A DNA stretch of 48,089 nt from Nocardia carnea NBRC 14403 (GTDB lineage: Bacteria; Actinomycetota; Actinomycetes; Mycobacteriales; Mycobacteriaceae), in NCBI RefSeq assembly GCF_000308515.1, contig NZ_BAFV01000115.1:1-48089 (forward strand), read 5' to 3'. Of this stretch, positions 24,111 through 32,686 are shown in pieces (position 1 is the first letter of the stretch; every line of letters starts with the position of its first letter). The notes below the pieces were generated by a model, which had not been told where the DNA came from, did not search any database, and saw only the letters and a list, made by a program, of their open reading frames with translations. The position numbers and the translations under genes are program-made.

Positions 24111-26053
24111 CTATTCGAATAGCTCCCGGACGCCGGCGCCGGCTTGATCACCGACATAGCTTCCGAACGAACCGATGCCGTATCCGCCGGCCATCGCTCC
24201 GAGAACAGAGAAAACGGGGACAGCCACGGGTGCGGCCGGTCCGGTAAAGCCACCGGCCAAACCGCCAGCCCAGGCTCCCGCGGCGGCGCCGCCGATACCG
24301 CCGACCGTGCCGCCGGTTGCATTTCCGACTGCCTCATAGACTCCCTTCCCGTCCGTCAACACGTCATCCACATTTGTGTAGACAGCCAGCCCGGCCGTTG
24401 CAAAGGCTCCGCCGAACTTCCCTGTATTGGCCAGAATTTCCGCTTTCGAGGCAGCGTTTGCAGCAGTAGCCGCATTGTCCATCGACTCCACGACGAGCCG
24501 CCCGGCGCCCGGAGTTCCGGAGTCGAGAAGAGCGAAGGCGCGACCGGACGCCTCCGCGGAGCGACCGGCGGCCTGAGCCGCTTCGCCCGCCATGGTCGTG
24601 CCCGCCTGAAGAGCAGCTTCTGAGATCCCACTCGCGGCAACGCCCGCGCCGGTCGCCACAGGGTGTCCGGTTGCGGTGCCTGCTGTGGAGCCGACGAATT
24701 GGTCCCACTGCTGCGTAGTCCACGACTGGACTACCTCCCAACTGGACGCGCGTGGTGTCCCTTCCGGTGCGGTGTCGGGGTCGTAGGCCAGTACGGAATC
24801 ATCGGAAAACTTGGTGAGTACCGTACCGTCCTCGAGCGTGACGGTCTTGGCCGACTGCCCATTGGGATACGTTGTATCGATCGATCCGTCAGTATTGAGC
24901 GTGGACTGCACACCGGCCGACGTCCCCGTTCCCACAAGTACAGGCTGTCCGTCGGGCCCGGCGATATAGTTCTCGACTTCGCGGTAACCGTCCGGCCGCT
25001 GCCATTCGCGCTGGAAACCTCCGTCCGGCGCATATGCGTCGGTGATCAACCCGCCATTCGGCGCTGGATACGATTCGGATACCGCCGCACCGAGAGATCC
25101 GTCATCGTTCACGACATAGGTAGTCGATCGACCGTCCTTCGGTACCGTTTGAAGGCGCTGAGCCTTGCCGTCCGGTCCTGTGACAGTCGTGTCGATAACT
25201 CCCGAGCCATCGGGGCGAAGCTGGGTGGTCGTGGTCGTCGCGGGCCCTCCGTTGGTGCTCGACGTGGTGGTCGTGACCCCATCCGCCGACGTCGCTGATT
25301 GGGTGAGCGTCTGAGTACCGTCCGGATTGGGAGTGATCGTGGTCGTTTTCCCGTTCGGATCTGTGTAGCTCACGGGCATACCTGCTTGTAAAGCTGCTAG
25401 AACGTCGGTCTGAGTGAGTGCTGGCGGAACGTCGGGTGTGGGCTGTGCCCCCGGCACAAGGCCGAAGGTCCGGGCCGCCTCCGAAGGGGCCTCGCGTAAT
25501 ACCAGGTCGGTCAGCTCGGAGCTCGCAGTCGAAATCGAGGTCTCGACTCTCATCGCGACACCTTCTGCATGCTGCAGCGCTTGTAGCAGTTCTGTTGTGT
25601 GACGCCCGGCTTCGGCCATGAGGGCGAAACCTGCGGCCATCACATCAGGGCGGCCCTGGCCCGCTTGCTGCAGTTGCCGGACCTTTTCTACAGCGCTGAC
25701 GATTCCGCGGTCGTCGACCTCGAAACCCCAAGCTATGAAATTGTTCCGCTTGGTAAGGACGAAATTCTTCGCATCGTCGAGTTCCTTCTTTCCCGAGGTG
25801 AAATACCCTTTGATCTCACCGATCTTGGCCGATATATGGCTCCCCGCGATATGCTCACTCGCCACCCGGTCTGCTGCCGCAGCTGCCCCCCCGCGCCATT
25901 CCACGACTCGGCCAGATCGTCCTGTTCGATCAACATCGACTGCAGCAGACCATCGATAGTGGTGATCTGCCTGCCCAGAGAGTCACCGTCGAGTTCCAAG
26001 TATTCCGTCTTCCAACCCTCGATTTCCGATATGCGAAGTCCGCGTTCGGTCAC
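24111..26053 (-). CDS. Type VII secretion-like effector, split by a frameshift at a C7 run
   Basis: The intact-looking protein starts at GTG 26053 (MTERGLRISEIEGWKTEYLE...), overlapping the small ESX-like gene as GTGA. After AESWNGAGG the frame breaks at seven C on the plus strand (25886-25892). One more base would join it to the 597-residue frame below 25904 (AAAAADRVASEHIAGSHIS). Order: helical WXG100-like N-terminus (1-130), a Thr/Gly-rich middle with degenerate YD-like repeats (GQPVL, NPDGTQTL, RPDGSGV), an Ala-rich helix, then a Gly-rich hydrophobic C-terminus (GGTVGGIGGAAAGAWAGGLA). The latter resembles glycine-zipper membrane toxins. About 648 residues once repaired. The break may be a sequencing error, a mutation or phase variation. 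Confidence 0.7.
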
Positions 26054-26346
26054 GTCAGTCCGCCCATCCCGTCCAGCCGGGCGGAGAAATCGACATCGGT
26101 TATCTCGTAATTCTCGCTGTTACCGCGTGCGATATCTGCCATCTCGGTTGCGCGTGAGGAGAGACTGTTCAGTGCGCCCTTGATGGAATCACGCGTTTCG
26201 TTGAGAACCGCTTCCAGGCCTGTACCGGGAAACTTGGCGCCGTAGCCAACGGTGACGTCATCGGATATTTGCGTGAACTCTTCTGATACCCCGTCGAGCC
26301 AACTGGCCCACGCCCGTAGAGCATCCGGATCAACTTTGGTCGGCAT
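26050..26346 (-). CDS. ESX/EspC-like small helical protein
   Basis: A 98-residue helical protein (MPTKVDPDALRAWASWLDGV...) of the size and helix-hairpin design of WXG100/EspC-type type VII partners. A hydrophobic W-x-x-x-x W pattern near the first helix and an LNSLSSRATEMADIARG second helix are visible. No exact WXG turn is present. GGGGGA lies before the ATG. It overlaps the large gene by 4 bases, as secretion partners do. Confidence 0.68.
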   Translation of the reverse strand: MPTKVDPDALRAWASWLDGVSEEFTQISDDVTVGYGAKFPGTGLEAVLNETRDSIKGALNSLSSRATEMADIARGNSENYEITDVDFSARLDGMGGLT

Positions 26347-26398
26347 AAATCCCCCATCGGTGCTGCCTACTCAACCGCATCTAGTTGATATGGTGCCG

Positions 26399-26434
26399 AC
26401 TGATGATACAGCCTGCTGCTCAGGCTGCATCAGT
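26399..26434. promoter_or_regulatory. Bulged inverted repeat between divergent genes
   Basis: CTGATG (26400-26405) and CAGCCTG (26409-26415) pair with CAGGCTG (26421-26427) and CATCAG (26428-26433) around a five-base loop. It sits 50 bases upstream of the ESX-like gene, in the divergent 26347-26642 gap. It could be an operator or a terminator. Confidence 0.4.
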
Positions 26435-26642
26435 CAGTCCGATTCGCTAGTCGACGCACCCGGATTGTAGTGGACTGCTGCCAATTTCGGAGCGGATGGA
26501 TTGTGATTGCGGGATGGGGCGCGCTGCCATATTCTGCGGATCGAGAGCTGCAGGTGGCCGGTTCGAGCCGGGGTGGGGGTGGAACGACCCTACTCGGTTG
26601 CTACTCCGCAGGGTTGGGTATTCGTTCCATCCAGGAGTGGCC

Positions 26643-27071
26643 GTGAGTGACACCGGATCGGTCGGCCGGGCCGATGTCAAACCGAAGTGGCGTGAGCGCT
26701 TCGAGTTCTTCGATACGCACGGTTCGCCCGCAACGCGGGAGTATCAAGCGGCATTTCGTCAACTACCGTTCGGCAAACGGGTGCTGTGGGGTTTCAATAT
26801 CCTGGCGTTCCTTTTCGGCCCCATCTATTACGTTGTGCTGGGTATGTGGCGAAAGGCCCTCGTGCTTCTCGCTGTGGGGTTCGGTGTCAGTGTAGTGCTG
26901 ATACTGGTGGAAGTGGCTATGGGTAGCCCTCTGCCCGACTTCGTGTGGCGTGTTCTGCCTTTCTTCTGCGGCGCTCTGTACGCAACCTGCGCGAATTACT
27001 CGTATTACTTGCATGTCATGCACGGCAACCGGAGCTGGAACCCTGTCGAGGGGATCTTCCACGTGAAGTAA
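26643..27071 (+). CDS. DUF2628-type membrane protein
   Basis: A 142-residue protein from GTG 26643; CCAGGAG lies just upstream, and the longer reading from 26496 is not natural. FGKRVLWGFNILAFLFGPIY followed by YVVLGMWRKALVLLAVGF is the DUF2628 core, with three hydrophobic segments. The family is uncharacterised. It is divergent from the effector-like operon and may be an unrelated passenger. Confidence 0.75.
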   Translation: MSDTGSVGRADVKPKWRERFEFFDTHGSPATREYQAAFRQLPFGKRVLWGFNILAFLFGPIYYVVLGMWRKALVLLAVGFGVSVVLILVEVAMGSPLPDFVWRVLPFFCGALYATCANYSYYLHVMHGNRSWNPVEGIFHVK

Positions 27072-27102
27072 TAAAGGCTGCGGTTATCTGCAATTCTCGC
27101 CA

Positions 27103-27258
27103 TTACTGCTCGCTCGCGGAGCCGATTCGGTGTTCGCGCAAGCGGTGCTCGACGCCGGTGGCCGGCTCGAGGTGGTGTTGCCCTCCCGAAATTACCGCGA
27201 AGCCGAAGTGAAGCCTGATCACGCACCAGTGTTCGACGGGCCGTCATACGTGCCGTAA
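27103..27258 (+). pseudogene. Fragment of a SLOG-like gene
   Basis: The reading ARGADSVFAQAVLDAGGRLE then VVLPSRNYREAEVKPDHAPV matches residues about 40-80 of the intact protein at 45631-46101 almost residue for residue. It then breaks to a stop. Immediately after it, about 18 bases (CCGTAACTTTCGCCGTCG near 27250) repeat the end of the gene at 22873. Two unrelated scraps are thus joined here. The rest of the interval to 27513 holds no gene. Confidence 0.85.
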
Positions 27259-27513
27259 CTTTCGCCGTCGTGGCTATGTCCATCGATTCGGGCGGGGTTT
27301 GTCCATGGCCTTCGTCCGCGCCCTGAAATCGGACAGGGATGGTGTCCACGAATTCTGACGGCACTACAGTTGAGGGTAGGGCGGAGCTGCGATCGTCGGA
27401 ATCAAGTGCCATGTGATGTGGGTTACATTCGGTCGGTGGACGGCGGGTCCGGTGGGCGCTGGCGTGGGGACCAGTGCGGCAGGAGCTGATTCGGTTTTAG
27501 GAGGTGCCATAGA

Positions 27514-28359
27514 GTGATGCTCATGTGCGTCTCTGCCGCCAATGCAGCATTCACCGGCACGACCGTCTATGCCGGAAGAGTTGATCACCCTTATCACAAG
27601 GTGATTCATGTTCTCGGATACCAGAACACCGCCGTCAACCTGGCTGGCGGTGCTAACGCCATGCTCCTGCACGTGCCCGCTGACGAGACCATGACGCCGG
27701 ACAACTTTGTTTCGGTCCAGCATCACGAGGACGTCCTGCAACGGATGGTGGACGCAGTACGTCCGATCGCCGCGACTGCGGAGGAACCGGGCAGGAGTAT
27801 TGATTGGATGGGTTCCAGTCCGGAGGTATGTATTTTCGAGCACGACGTGTACACGGTGCTGCTCGCGGCCAACCCGCAACGGATTCCCGATGTACTCGAT
27901 CGTGTACCCCGACGCAAGAGGCCTCAACTCAGCTCCGACCTGTTCACTTTCTATGCTGATCACTTCCCGAACCACACAATTGCGTTGTGCTGCTTCGACA
28001 ATGCGGAGGCCGAACAGGCGAAGCCACTGATGTTGTGGTATAAGCCCGCCGACCCCGACCTGCTCGTCGCGCCCGCGCTGGACTCACACACCGGTAGTGC
28101 GCCCGATCTGGGCGATCCGGTACCCGTCGATCATTGGGTCCTGTTCGGCAGCGATGAAGCCCCACCGGGATGGGGTCAGCAGGTCGACTATCCGGCCGAG
28201 ATGTCTCACGGTTTGCGCTCCTACCTGCCAGACACAGTGATCGGTCGGTATTACGGCCAAGGTCAGACGCTGCCCAACGGCGACTTCGCCATCGACCGCA
28301 GCGATTTGTTCCGCAACGATCCCGAAGACCGGATCCGCCGGATTCAGCCCGTCCAGTGA
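27514..28359 (+). CDS. Hypothetical protein, 281 residues
   Basis: I do not recognise a named family. The start is GTG 27514 or ATG 27517; AGGAGG (27500-27505) lies at good distance. The protein is soluble with no signal. Notable runs are HKVIHVLGYQNTAVNLAGG, ANAMLLHVPADETMTPDNFV and PMLLWYKP-like text (AKPLMLWYKPADPDLLVAPA). LGYQNTA followed by an AMLLHVPA segment recalls a scattered family of bacterial hypothetical proteins, from memory only. It stands alone among gene fragments, yet its frame is intact and codon use is even, which supports a real gene. Confidence 0.65.
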   Translation: MMLMCVSAANAAFTGTTVYAGRVDHPYHKVIHVLGYQNTAVNLAGGANAMLLHVPADETMTPDNFVSVQHHEDVLQRMVDAVRPIAATAEEPGRSIDWMGSSPEVCIFEHDVYTVLLAANPQRIPDVLDRVPRRKRPQLSSDLFTFYADHFPNHTIALCCFDNAEAEQAKPLMLWYKPADPDLLVAPALDSHTGSAPDLGDPVPVDHWVLFGSDEAPPGWGQQVDYPAEMSHGLRSYLPDTVIGRYYGQGQTLPNGDFAIDRSDLFRNDPEDRIRRIQPVQ

Positions 28360-28598
28360 CCAGTCAGCTAGCGCCGAAGCCACGCTCTTGTTGCAGAACG
28401 CTGAACAGCATTGCTTCACCTCTGCGAGGTGCAAGCGGTCACTGCCCTCTGGGGCCGGGGCGGGCCTCCCGGTCACCTGATCAGCAACCACGGCCATCCG
28501 GTATGCGGCGAAATTTACGGACACTCGATCTTGAAACAAGCCAACACTGCCGTCGAACTCAACGGACAGGCGTCGCCGATATCTGTGGACGCAGCCAG
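28360..28598. other. No gene recognised
   Basis: Interval between the hypothetical gene and the repeated fragment. A plus-strand frame with GPPGHLISNHGHPVCGEIY could be debris, but I cannot assign it. Confidence 0.3.
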
Positions 28599-28773
28599 CC
28601 GTCGCTTCCCGGGCTGTATCCACCCGAGGTGAACTCCGTGTCGGTGGGGAGATTCGGAGCCGCCTGTCGCCGGGGCCCTTCGGCGCGGCCAGTCTCACCA
28701 AGGGCGACCTGGTCGCTCGGCGTCAGCATACGGTCCGGTCCGATGACAACCATGTCCCCACGGAGAACCGCTG
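28599..28773 (-). pseudogene. Second copy of the 22.9-kb short gene, decayed
   Basis: About 175 bases align with 22900-23080. The translation LRGDMVVIGPDRMLTPSDQV and TDTEFTSGGYSPGSDG mirrors the other copy, but small indels remove the matching ending, and nothing remains of the 5' end. A dispersed remnant. Confidence 0.8.
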
Positions 28774-28829
28774 TTGACCTATATCGACTCCGGCAGTGAT
28801 GGGTAGCGGCGTGTGGATCGGCCGGGCTA

Positions 28830-29870
28830 CTACGTATGCGTGCCGGTGCGCCTGGCGAAGGCCAGCAGGCCCGGCAGCGTCGCAGTCTGCGGGTGTTGCA
28901 GCAGGTCTGCGGTGATCTTCTGGATGGGTCTGCGGTAGCGGACTTCGTCGGGAGCGGCTTGTTCGGCAGCCCGCAGTGCCCGGTAGCACTGTTCGGGTTT
29001 GCCCCACTGGTGGAATGCGCGGGCTACGTCGGACCAGTAGCGGGCGCGGCTTTCGGCCAGCGGAATTGCTGCGGCATCGATCCGACGTGCTGCGTCGATG
29101 GCTGCGCCGGAGTCGCCGAGGACTCTCGCGATACTGACCTGGTACAGCCCGACAGTGCCGTATCCGAATCCGGCGACGGAACCTGGACGGTCGTGGTCGA
29201 GCCGTGCAGCGGTGTGTGATGCCTCTGTGATCAGAGTTCGGGCGGACTCGCGATCGCCGTCGACGGCGGCGGTGTATGCCGCGGTGGACAGTAGCGTCCC
29301 ATACGCCGCAAGGTATTCCGCACCTCGGTGAAGTTCTGGCTGTAACGAGGTCGCGGCGTCGAGGACCAGCCGTGTTGCGGTGTCGGTGTGTCCGGTGCGG
29401 CGCAGCACGATCGCCCATGACCGATGGGCCGAGACTCGGGTCAGCGGGTCGTGGCTGCCGTCGGCGGCCTGCATCGCGCGGTCGGCGGTGGTCCAGGCGA
29501 GTTGATCGTAGCTGAGTTTGACACTCAGTCTGGAAGCCAGGACGTAGGCGCGGGCGACGAGCGCCCCGGCTTCGGCGACATCATCTGTGCTGGTGCCCGC
29601 GGTGCGGGTTGCTGTCGCGTTCGACAGCAGCCGGGGTAGTCCGGCGGCGAGTTCGGTGTAGTGCCCGCGGCCGAACAACGACTGTGCCGCGGCGATCTGG
29701 CGGCCGAGCTGCCGTAGATCGACAGGGATGCCCGGAGCGGGCGGGGCCAGCAGCGCACGTTCCAGCGCGCATAGCGGGTCGGATATCTGTGCCGCTGTCG
29801 ACGGTGGCGGTGTGACGCCGAGAGCGGTGACGGTGCCGGCCAGGCCGGCCAGCAGCGTGCGACGACGCAT
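28830..29870 (-). CDS. TPR-type protein with twin-Arg-like start (XRE-TPR related)
   Basis: A 346-residue protein from ATG 29870 (MRRRTLLAGLAGTVTALG), with GAGGAG upstream. The body is a helical TPR array (about 60-330), e.g. SHDPLTRVSAHRSWAIVLRR and ARYWSDVARAFHQWGKPEQC. This matches the C-terminal region of actinomycete XRE-TPR regulators, which carry a similar RRxxLxG junction. No helix-turn-helix is present. However, ATG 30042 overlaps the CYTH stop as ATGA and opens a frame (MTDAQAAMVCASRALTLALR...) that would join this one if a frameshift near 29940 were repaired. The true protein may thus be about 400 residues. Confidence 0.68.
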   Translation of the reverse strand: MRRRTLLAGLAGTVTALGVTPPPSTAAQISDPLCALERALLAPPAPGIPVDLRQLGRQIAAAQSLFGRGHYTELAAGLPRLLSNATATRTAGTSTDDVAEAGALVARAYVLASRLSVKLSYDQLAWTTADRAMQAADGSHDPLTRVSAHRSWAIVLRRTGHTDTATRLVLDAATSLQPELHRGAEYLAAYGTLLSTAAYTAAVDGDRESARTLITEASHTAARLDHDRPGSVAGFGYGTVGLYQVSIARVLGDSGAAIDAARRIDAAAIPLAESRARYWSDVARAFHQWGKPEQCYRALRAAEQAAPDEVRYRRPIQKITADLLQHPQTATLPGLLAFARRTGTHT

Positions 29871-30038
29871 GGGTTCGGTCTCCTCGTCCGGCGCTGGGGT
29901 GACGCCGACGATAGCGGCGGGGCCGGCGAATCCGCACTGTGCGCGGCGGTGGGTCGGCCGATCCGAGCAGTTCCGGTGGAGTGCGCAAGGCGAGAGTGAG
30001 GGCGCGCGAAGCACACACCATCGCCGCTTGCGCATCCG

Positions 30039-30607
30039 TCATACTGCTGTTTGTGCGCGCATTACCAGGTCCCGGTAAGGGAGGCGCACGATCGGGTTAG
30101 CGGAAATGCCGATCGTCTGTTCGATGTCCTCGAGATGTGCGGCTGCACCGTCGCTGTCGGACGCGAGAATCTCCGTTTCGACGAAGGCGCCGACACCGGC
30201 GACGAGATCAATGCTCACGGCCGTGCTGTCACAGTCTGGATGACGGTAGGTGCTGCGGGCCTTCTCGACTCGTACGAGTTCGACCATTCCGACCGCCGCG
30301 AGCAGTGCGTTCGCCGCGCCCGCTTGGCGGGTGTCGGCGAGCTGAACGTTGTTCTCCTGCTTCGCGATGACGCCGCTAACCGAATGGGTAACTGTGTTGG
30401 ATGGTGGCTTGTAGGTGATCTCGGCCGAGTCGCCACGCTGACGTACCCGCAGGCATTCGACCGTTTCCATGTAGTCGACGTCGGGGCGGCTGTAGTAGGT
30501 GTCGACTTCGGTCAGCTGATTTCGCGGTAGCCGAGTTCGGCGAGGCGGTGGCGCAGGGTTTCGCTGTCGGTGAGTTCACATTTGCGTTCGACCTCGATCA
30601 GGTCCAT
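30039..30607 (-). pseudogene. CYTH-domain protein (CyaB/triphosphatase type), frameshifted
   Basis: From ATG 30607 the reading is MDLIEVERKCELTDSETLRH with ExExK-like VEVERK at the N-terminus, the CYTH hallmark. A TGA at 30512-30514 interrupts it. Adding one C there gives LTEVDTYYSRPDVDYMETVE and joins the 143-residue downstream frame. That frame holds CLRVRQRGD, AEITYKPP and SIDLVAGVGAFVETEI, the strands of the triphosphate tunnel. CYTH enzymes act on nucleotide triphosphates, thiamine triphosphate or polyphosphate, and some make cAMP. It sits 8 bases after the preceding gene and overlaps the next start. About 189 residues when repaired. Confidence 0.72.
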
Positions 30608-30615
30608 GCGGGGGA

Positions 30616-31303
30616 TCATCCTTTCCAGTGAATTGCCTTGTGTAGTCGAGCAAGTGTCGGTTTCGAGCAGATCGTTTGAAGGGTGCCGAGGGCGCGTTGC
30701 AGGGTTTCGGTGTCGCTCAGCGGGATGTTCTGGAAGAGCACCATCTGCTTCGCGTCGACGAGCGGGTTCGATAGGCGGTGGGTGAGGAAGCGGTTGTAGT
30801 AGCGCCGGTCGCGGGTGAACACATCATCGGCCGAGACCGGCATCAGGACCAGGTCTTGGGTGGGATGAGCGTTGATCGAGTGCACCGCGAACGCGGAAAG
30901 CAGCTCGTCGACGGTGAGGTAGGCGTAGGTCTCGCGGCCTTCCCGGGTCAACCACGAATCCCAGGTTCGGACACAGTCGTCGGTGCCCTGTTCGGCCGCG
31001 GACATGAACGCCATCAACATGGTCGCGGCAGGTGATGTAGTGCCGCTGCACCTCGCGGAACAGCCCGACCGGCGCTTCGATCACCGCGCACACCCGGGTA
31101 TCCAATTCGGCTACGGGCACAATGCGCGAGTTCTGCCGGGCGACGACCTCGTCGTCGTGATGGTGATAGGGATGGGTGCCCTCCCGCAGATAGTGCGGGA
31201 CGAACATGCGTCCCTTCTCGTCGCCGTGGTCGTTGGCGGCGACGTCGAGATAGGTCGCGGCCGACTTGTGCACATGCGCGAAGCGGTTCGGTGCTCCGAT
31301 CAT
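30616..31303 (-). pseudogene. Hypothetical protein, about 229 residues, frameshifted
   Basis: The N-terminal frame starts at ATG 31303 (MIGAPNRFAHVHKSAATYLD...), sharing a base with the stop of the 27-residue peptide. It runs to REVQRHYITC near 31035. The C-terminal frame resumes at about 31020 (MLMAFMSAAEQGTDDCVRTW) and ends at 30616. Both halves read naturally (VPHYLREGTHPYHHHDDEVV, DRRYYNRFLTHRLSNPLVDA), so one gene with a 1- or 2-base indel between is likely. No known domain recognised. It links the micro-operon to the CYTH gene. Confidence 0.6.
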
Positions 31304-31386
31304 CACGGCCACCAGATCGTCGCCGCGATCACCAGCAGCGGTAGCCCGATCGCGATGGCGAAACCGATCGCCACCGTGGCGCTCAT
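31303..31386 (-). CDS. 27-residue single-span membrane peptide (micro-operon 2, gene C)
   Basis: Same peptide as at 21455-21538: 27 residues, the last 20 identical. Its start overlaps the gene B stop (ATGA), and its stop touches the next start (TGATG at 31301-31305). Confidence 0.74.
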   Translation of the reverse strand: MSATVAIGFAIAIGLPLLVIAATIWWP

Positions 31387-31685
31387 GGACTCACCTTCGC
31401 GAATGCCCAGCGGGCGAAGCCGAGTCGCGGTACCACGGTTTCCACATCGGCCACGTCCATGACCGCGTTGAGTTCGAGCGGGCTCAGGTGATCGGGCGCC
31501 GGCAGGATCACCAGGTCGGCCCGGGCGTTGCGTGCCTGGTCGGCCACCCGGAGTACCGATCGTTCGTCGGGCCACACGAGGCGGTACCCGAGATGGCGGG
31601 CGAGTCGGTGTATCTGGGCGCGATCCCATTCGGGTGCACGGCTGATGTCATAGTCGATCCAGCCGAACGCGATCGAGTAGCTCAT
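31383..31685 (-). CDS. 100-residue resolvase-like protein (micro-operon 2, gene B)
   Basis: A homologue of 21535-21837 (MSYSIAFGWIDYDISRAPEW...), same length, conserved throughout and especially in RVADQARN-ADLVILPAPDHL. The fold guess is a degenerate resolvase-type Rossmann domain without catalytic serine. Here the operon continues downstream to a 229-residue protein and a CYTH protein, whereas copy 1 has lost these. Confidence 0.78.
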   Translation of the reverse strand: MSYSIAFGWIDYDISRAPEWDRAQIHRLARHLGYRLVWPDERSVLRVADQARNARADLVILPAPDHLSPLELNAVMDVADVETVVPRLGFARWAFAKVSP

Positions 31686-31807
31686 GGCGCCGCCTGGTCG
31701 GGGAGCGCGTTGCTACGGAACGGGACGTCAGCCCGGGTGAGGGCTGTCGGGTAGGGGCCGTGTAATGCGCGTAGTCCAGCAGCGATCTGGTTCAGGAGGG
31801 CGGTCAT
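31682..31807 (-). CDS. 41-residue peptide (micro-operon 2, gene A)
   Basis: MTALLNQIAAGLRALHGPYP and 21 more residues. AAGGGG lies before the ATG, and the stop overlaps gene B as ATGA. It is similar to the end of the small protein at 21834-22013. It is the first gene leftward from the operator-like region 31808-31947. Confidence 0.62.
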   Translation of the reverse strand: MTALLNQIAAGLRALHGPYPTALTRADVPFRSNALPDQAAP

Positions 31808-31882
31808 TGAAACCCCTTGTATTGGTGTGGCTTACATGAGTCGAAGACCGATGAAACTTCCGACACGACAAGAGTCCCGCGA

Positions 31883-31926
31883 CATATAGGGACGAAATAA
31901 CCCAAGATTTGGGACACATAGGGACG
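31883..31926 (+). promoter_or_regulatory. Operator-like cluster: ATAGGGACG repeats and CCCAAgatTTGGG
   Basis: Direct repeats ATAGGGACG at 31886-31894 and 31918-31926 are exactly 32 bases apart, about three helical turns. Between them is the inverted repeat CCCAA-GAT-TTGGG (31901-31913). This lies in the 140-base divergent region between the micro-operon and the XRE gene, a natural site for that regulator. Confidence 0.6.
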
Positions 31927-31947
31927 CTTTTCGGCTAGAACCTAGAC

Positions 31948-32682
31948 ATGACGAACGAACGGCTGCGGGGTGCTATGGCCAGCGCGAACCTTACGAAACA
32001 TGCTCTGGCGGAGCGGCTTGACGTCAGCACGAAAACCGTCGAGCGGTGGATTACCCAGGGTCGGTGTCCACACCCCGGTCTGCGGCTGAAGGCGGCCCGA
32101 GTCCTTGACCGGGACGAAACGTACCTGTGGCCAGAGTTGCTGGCCGGCAGCAGGTCCGCTGCTGCGTCACTGTCGGAGCTGGTGCAGATCTGGCCGACCC
32201 GGCACGAAGTGCCGCATGAGGTATGGCGCTCGCTCATGAAGCAAGCCGGCGACCACATGGATGTTTTGGTCTATGCGGGAGGCTTTCTGGTCGAGTCACT
32301 GGACTTCGTGAACGTCATCAGCGCCAAGGCGGGTGCCGGTGTTCAAGTTCGGATCCTCCTGGGCGAAAGTGACGCACCGGAGGTCGTAGCACGAGGACGT
32401 GAAGAAGGCTTGCCCGCGCTGGCGAAGCGGTGCGAGTCGACGCTGGAGTATCTCCGGGAAACAATGGAACTGCCGATGGTAGATATCCGGACACACCGCA
32501 CCACGCTTTACAACAGCATCTACCGATTCGGCGACTCGGTGCTGGTCAACACTCACAGCTACGGTGCGTACGCGGCGAAATCTCCGGTTCAGCACCTCCA
32601 GAAAGTTCCCGGCGGACGACTCTTTGCCTACTACATGGACTCGTTCGAGGCTGTCTGGAAGACAGGCCGCACCGTAACCTGA
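31948..32682 (+). CDS. XRE regulator with DUF5919-type C-terminal domain
   Basis: A 244-residue protein. Residues 1-60 hold a helix-turn-helix (LTKHALAERLDVSTKTVERW). The remainder (about 95-240) looks like the DUF5919 domain often found in such regulators next to NUDIX genes: WRSLMKQAGDHMDVLVYAGG, VQVRILLGES and SVLVNTHSYGAY, a phospholipase-D-like alpha/beta layout without the HKD motif. The family name is from memory. It reads divergently from the micro-operon, and the NUDIX gene starts 4 bases after its stop. It probably senses a nucleotide-type ligand (inference). Confidence 0.82.
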   Translation: MTNERLRGAMASANLTKHALAERLDVSTKTVERWITQGRCPHPGLRLKAARVLDRDETYLWPELLAGSRSAAASLSELVQIWPTRHEVPHEVWRSLMKQAGDHMDVLVYAGGFLVESLDFVNVISAKAGAGVQVRILLGESDAPEVVARGREEGLPALAKRCESTLEYLRETMELPMVDIRTHRTTLYNSIYRFGDSVLVNTHSYGAYAAKSPVQHLQKVPGGRLFAYYMDSFEAVWKTGRTVT

Positions 32683-32686
32683 CCTC

